Assembly: GCA_905182995.1 (NCBI GenBank)
Contig: CAJJDP010000098.1
Location: 311,069-375,068 of the forward strand
Reading direction: 5' to 3'
DNA: 64,000 nt
From: Paramecium octaurelia
Lineage: Eukaryota; Ciliophora; Oligohymenophorea; Peniculida; Parameciidae
Below, piece after piece: positions 62,432 through 64,000 of the stretch. Within the stretch, counting starts at the first letter, position 1. The number at the start of each line of letters is the position of its first letter. The translations under genes were made by a program, and so were the position numbers. The notes below the pieces were generated by a model that worked only from the letters and a program-made list of their open reading frames with translations, did no database searches and was not told where the DNA came from.

Positions 62432-63915
62432 ATGATAAGCTTGATAGATTCAAATCATAAACTATTTGAGCTCATAATATTTTCCCTATTAATTGCCTCC
62501 TGCAATACTAGCAATTTTTGGGGCAACCATGTTGAATGTATATTTTATTTTCATATAATGTTTAGATCATACTTCAGAGCCAAGCAGTACGAAATAAGAT
62601 CCTACTTTATATTTCATTGTAGGATTTTTTTTCATATTTATTGCTGTTGCTTTGCTATACTTAATGGTGAGAAGGTTTATATTCATCACATAACAAACTT
62701 AGATGTATGATTATAAGAAACCAATTAGAAGAAGCAATAATGAGACAATGCATTTAAGCTAACTCACTAGAAGTGAATCCTAATACCAATAATTAATTAA
62801 TTTATATTAATGGTAGAAAATTCATCTCTATCATTTTCTTAGGTTAATCTACAACCAAGGATCTTATATTTGATTCTGAATATGGTTTGACTGTGAAGGA
62901 TTGTGTTAAGCTTAATAGAGTGGTCGAAATGTATAAAAAGTTTAATTAAACATCAGTGGAAGACGGAGAAACTCATAGTTGGGAAGTTGTGGATTGGACG
63001 CCAAATTTTGATCCAATTTAAGAAGAAGCTCACTTTTTAAGTATTGTTAATTTGCATTGTAGAGGAAGAGACATTTATTAATTTAAATGTTTACCTTGGT
63101 GGTTATTTACTGAGCAAGTCATTGGTAGAAAAAATAATCCCAAAAGAAATTGTTCCTATAAACCATGATAATGCATAAGCAGCTGCTAAATTTTTAAAAG
63201 ATTAAACGAGATTTTGTAATCAGTAACACTTATCAAATCTATATAGTTATGCACGCGGACATTATATATATTTTGAATAAAAATATGGAACTCTCACATT
63301 GTAGGATATAAGAGTCTCATTCGTTGCTTCTTATACTGGTCCTACCACTGTGATTGCTTAGTAGTATAATAATACATTTGTGCCTTTTGTAATCCAAAAT
63401 TAATCAGATTAGACTTTGGTTAGAGATGGAAATTTCGAAAATTAGCAGGATATGGAATATAACAGGGTTAATTGTTGTTTTTCTTGTTACAATTACTTAA
63501 AAGTAACTCTAAACCCCCCAAACATTGAAATAAATTACATCTACGACTCAATAATAACATAAGAAAATATTTGTTAACAACAACAACAACTTGTATTTTT
63601 TTATTAATAATTCAATTGTTTATTACAATTTGGAGGATATCTAAATATGGTAATAGATATTATAGATTCATATAGGCACTTGGGCTTTGGTTTATAATTT
63701 CCCATATTACATGGGTGATTTCAATGTCCCCTCCTGATGAAAAAATGTTGGCTGAAGACTCTATATTTTGTGTCTTTTTCAGTGTTTTCATATCTTTTCC
63801 ATTATGCTTATTAGTTACTGCTATTTCTTGGCTAAGTTTTAATCCAAAATGTGCATTGGTAATAATTATAATTTCAGGTTTAATCGGAATTATATATTTT
63901 ATAATGAAGAATTGA
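62432..63915 (+). CDS. TMEM43 (LUMA) family membrane protein, 459 aa
   Basis: Five exons with introns of 28 nt (62537-62564), 28 nt (62675-62702), 22 nt (63041-63062) and 26 nt (63650-63675); the total is a clean 460 codons. An N-terminal TM region includes LYFIVGFFFIFIAVALLYLM. The luminal domain has the family wording: LIYINGRKF, KLNRVVEMYKKF, SWEVVDW, LTLQDIRVSFVASYTGPTTV and NTFVPFVI. The C-terminal part has three more helices (LGLWFIISHITWVISM, IFCVFFSVFISFPLCLLV, CALVIIIISGLIGIIYFI). Known: TMEM43 spans the ER and inner nuclear membrane and is linked to nuclear-envelope organisation in animals. Function in ciliates is not established. Exons 1-2 are the least certain. Confidence 0.82.
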
Positions 63916-64000
63916 GATATATATATATTTATTTAATAAAAATATTTCACTTAAAGCTTTCTCAAATATTAGATATAATTTAATGTATTCTCATCAATAA

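Overview
The window is ciliate macronuclear DNA, almost certainly from a Paramecium species. It is AT-rich. Long reading frames open only if TAA and TAG are read as glutamine and TGA is the sole stop. Conserved proteins (BiP, Arf, cystathionine gamma-lyase, oxysterol-binding protein, TMEM43, asparaginase) become continuous only after removing introns of 20-31 nt that start mostly with GTA and end in AG. Genes are packed 15-150 bp apart on both strands. All gene models were built by hand from these rules; no search could be run.

Layout. 1-9.8 kb: an MFS/UNC-93-like carrier (cut by the window edge), an unknown protein, an oxysterol-binding protein relative, a truncated haemoglobin, a secreted protein, a kelch protein, cystathionine gamma-lyase and a zinc-finger/coiled-coil protein. 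10-24.8 kb: three copies (A, B, C) of an unrecognised gene family on the minus strand plus an inverted 5' fragment (D), interleaved with a Vps8-like tethering subunit and coiled-coil proteins. 24.9-27.1 kb: a secreted Gly/Gln-repeat protein built on a minisatellite. 27.3-39.6 kb: a VHS/ENTH-like protein, membrane proteins, a protein kinase, a ROMO1/Mgr2-like protein, a zinc-binding membrane protein and an asparaginase-ankyrin protein. 39.8-47.7 kb: a second kinase, a dual-specificity phosphatase, coiled-coil and IQ-motif proteins, a FAIM-like protein with an endocytic-motif tail, a RING-H2 membrane protein and an Arf GTPase. 47.7-49.4 kb is gene-poor. 49.4-55.9 kb: a polytopic protein, ER Hsp70 (BiP), a fatty acid hydroxylase/sterol desaturase relative and a secreted repeat protein. 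55.9-62.4 kb is mostly decayed and holds fragments of a WD40/pentapeptide gene family and an assembly gap flanked by an exact 1,008-bp repeat, very probably an unmerged contig overlap. 62.4-63.9 kb: a TMEM43 (LUMA) relative.

Several products touch one theme, membrane traffic: the OSBP relative (lipid transfer), Vps8-like (early endosome tethering), the VHS/ENTH-like protein, the FAIM/endocytic-motif protein, Arf, BiP and the sterol-type hydroxylase. Nothing shows that they are co-regulated; in ciliates neighbouring genes are usually independent. No viral or capsid-bearing element, CRISPR array, rRNA or tRNA was recognised. The points most worth a second look are the OSBP relative without its two histidines, the FAIM-endocytic fusion, the inverted gene fragment facing its parent family, the Gly/Gln repeat protein and BiP's unusual C-terminus.
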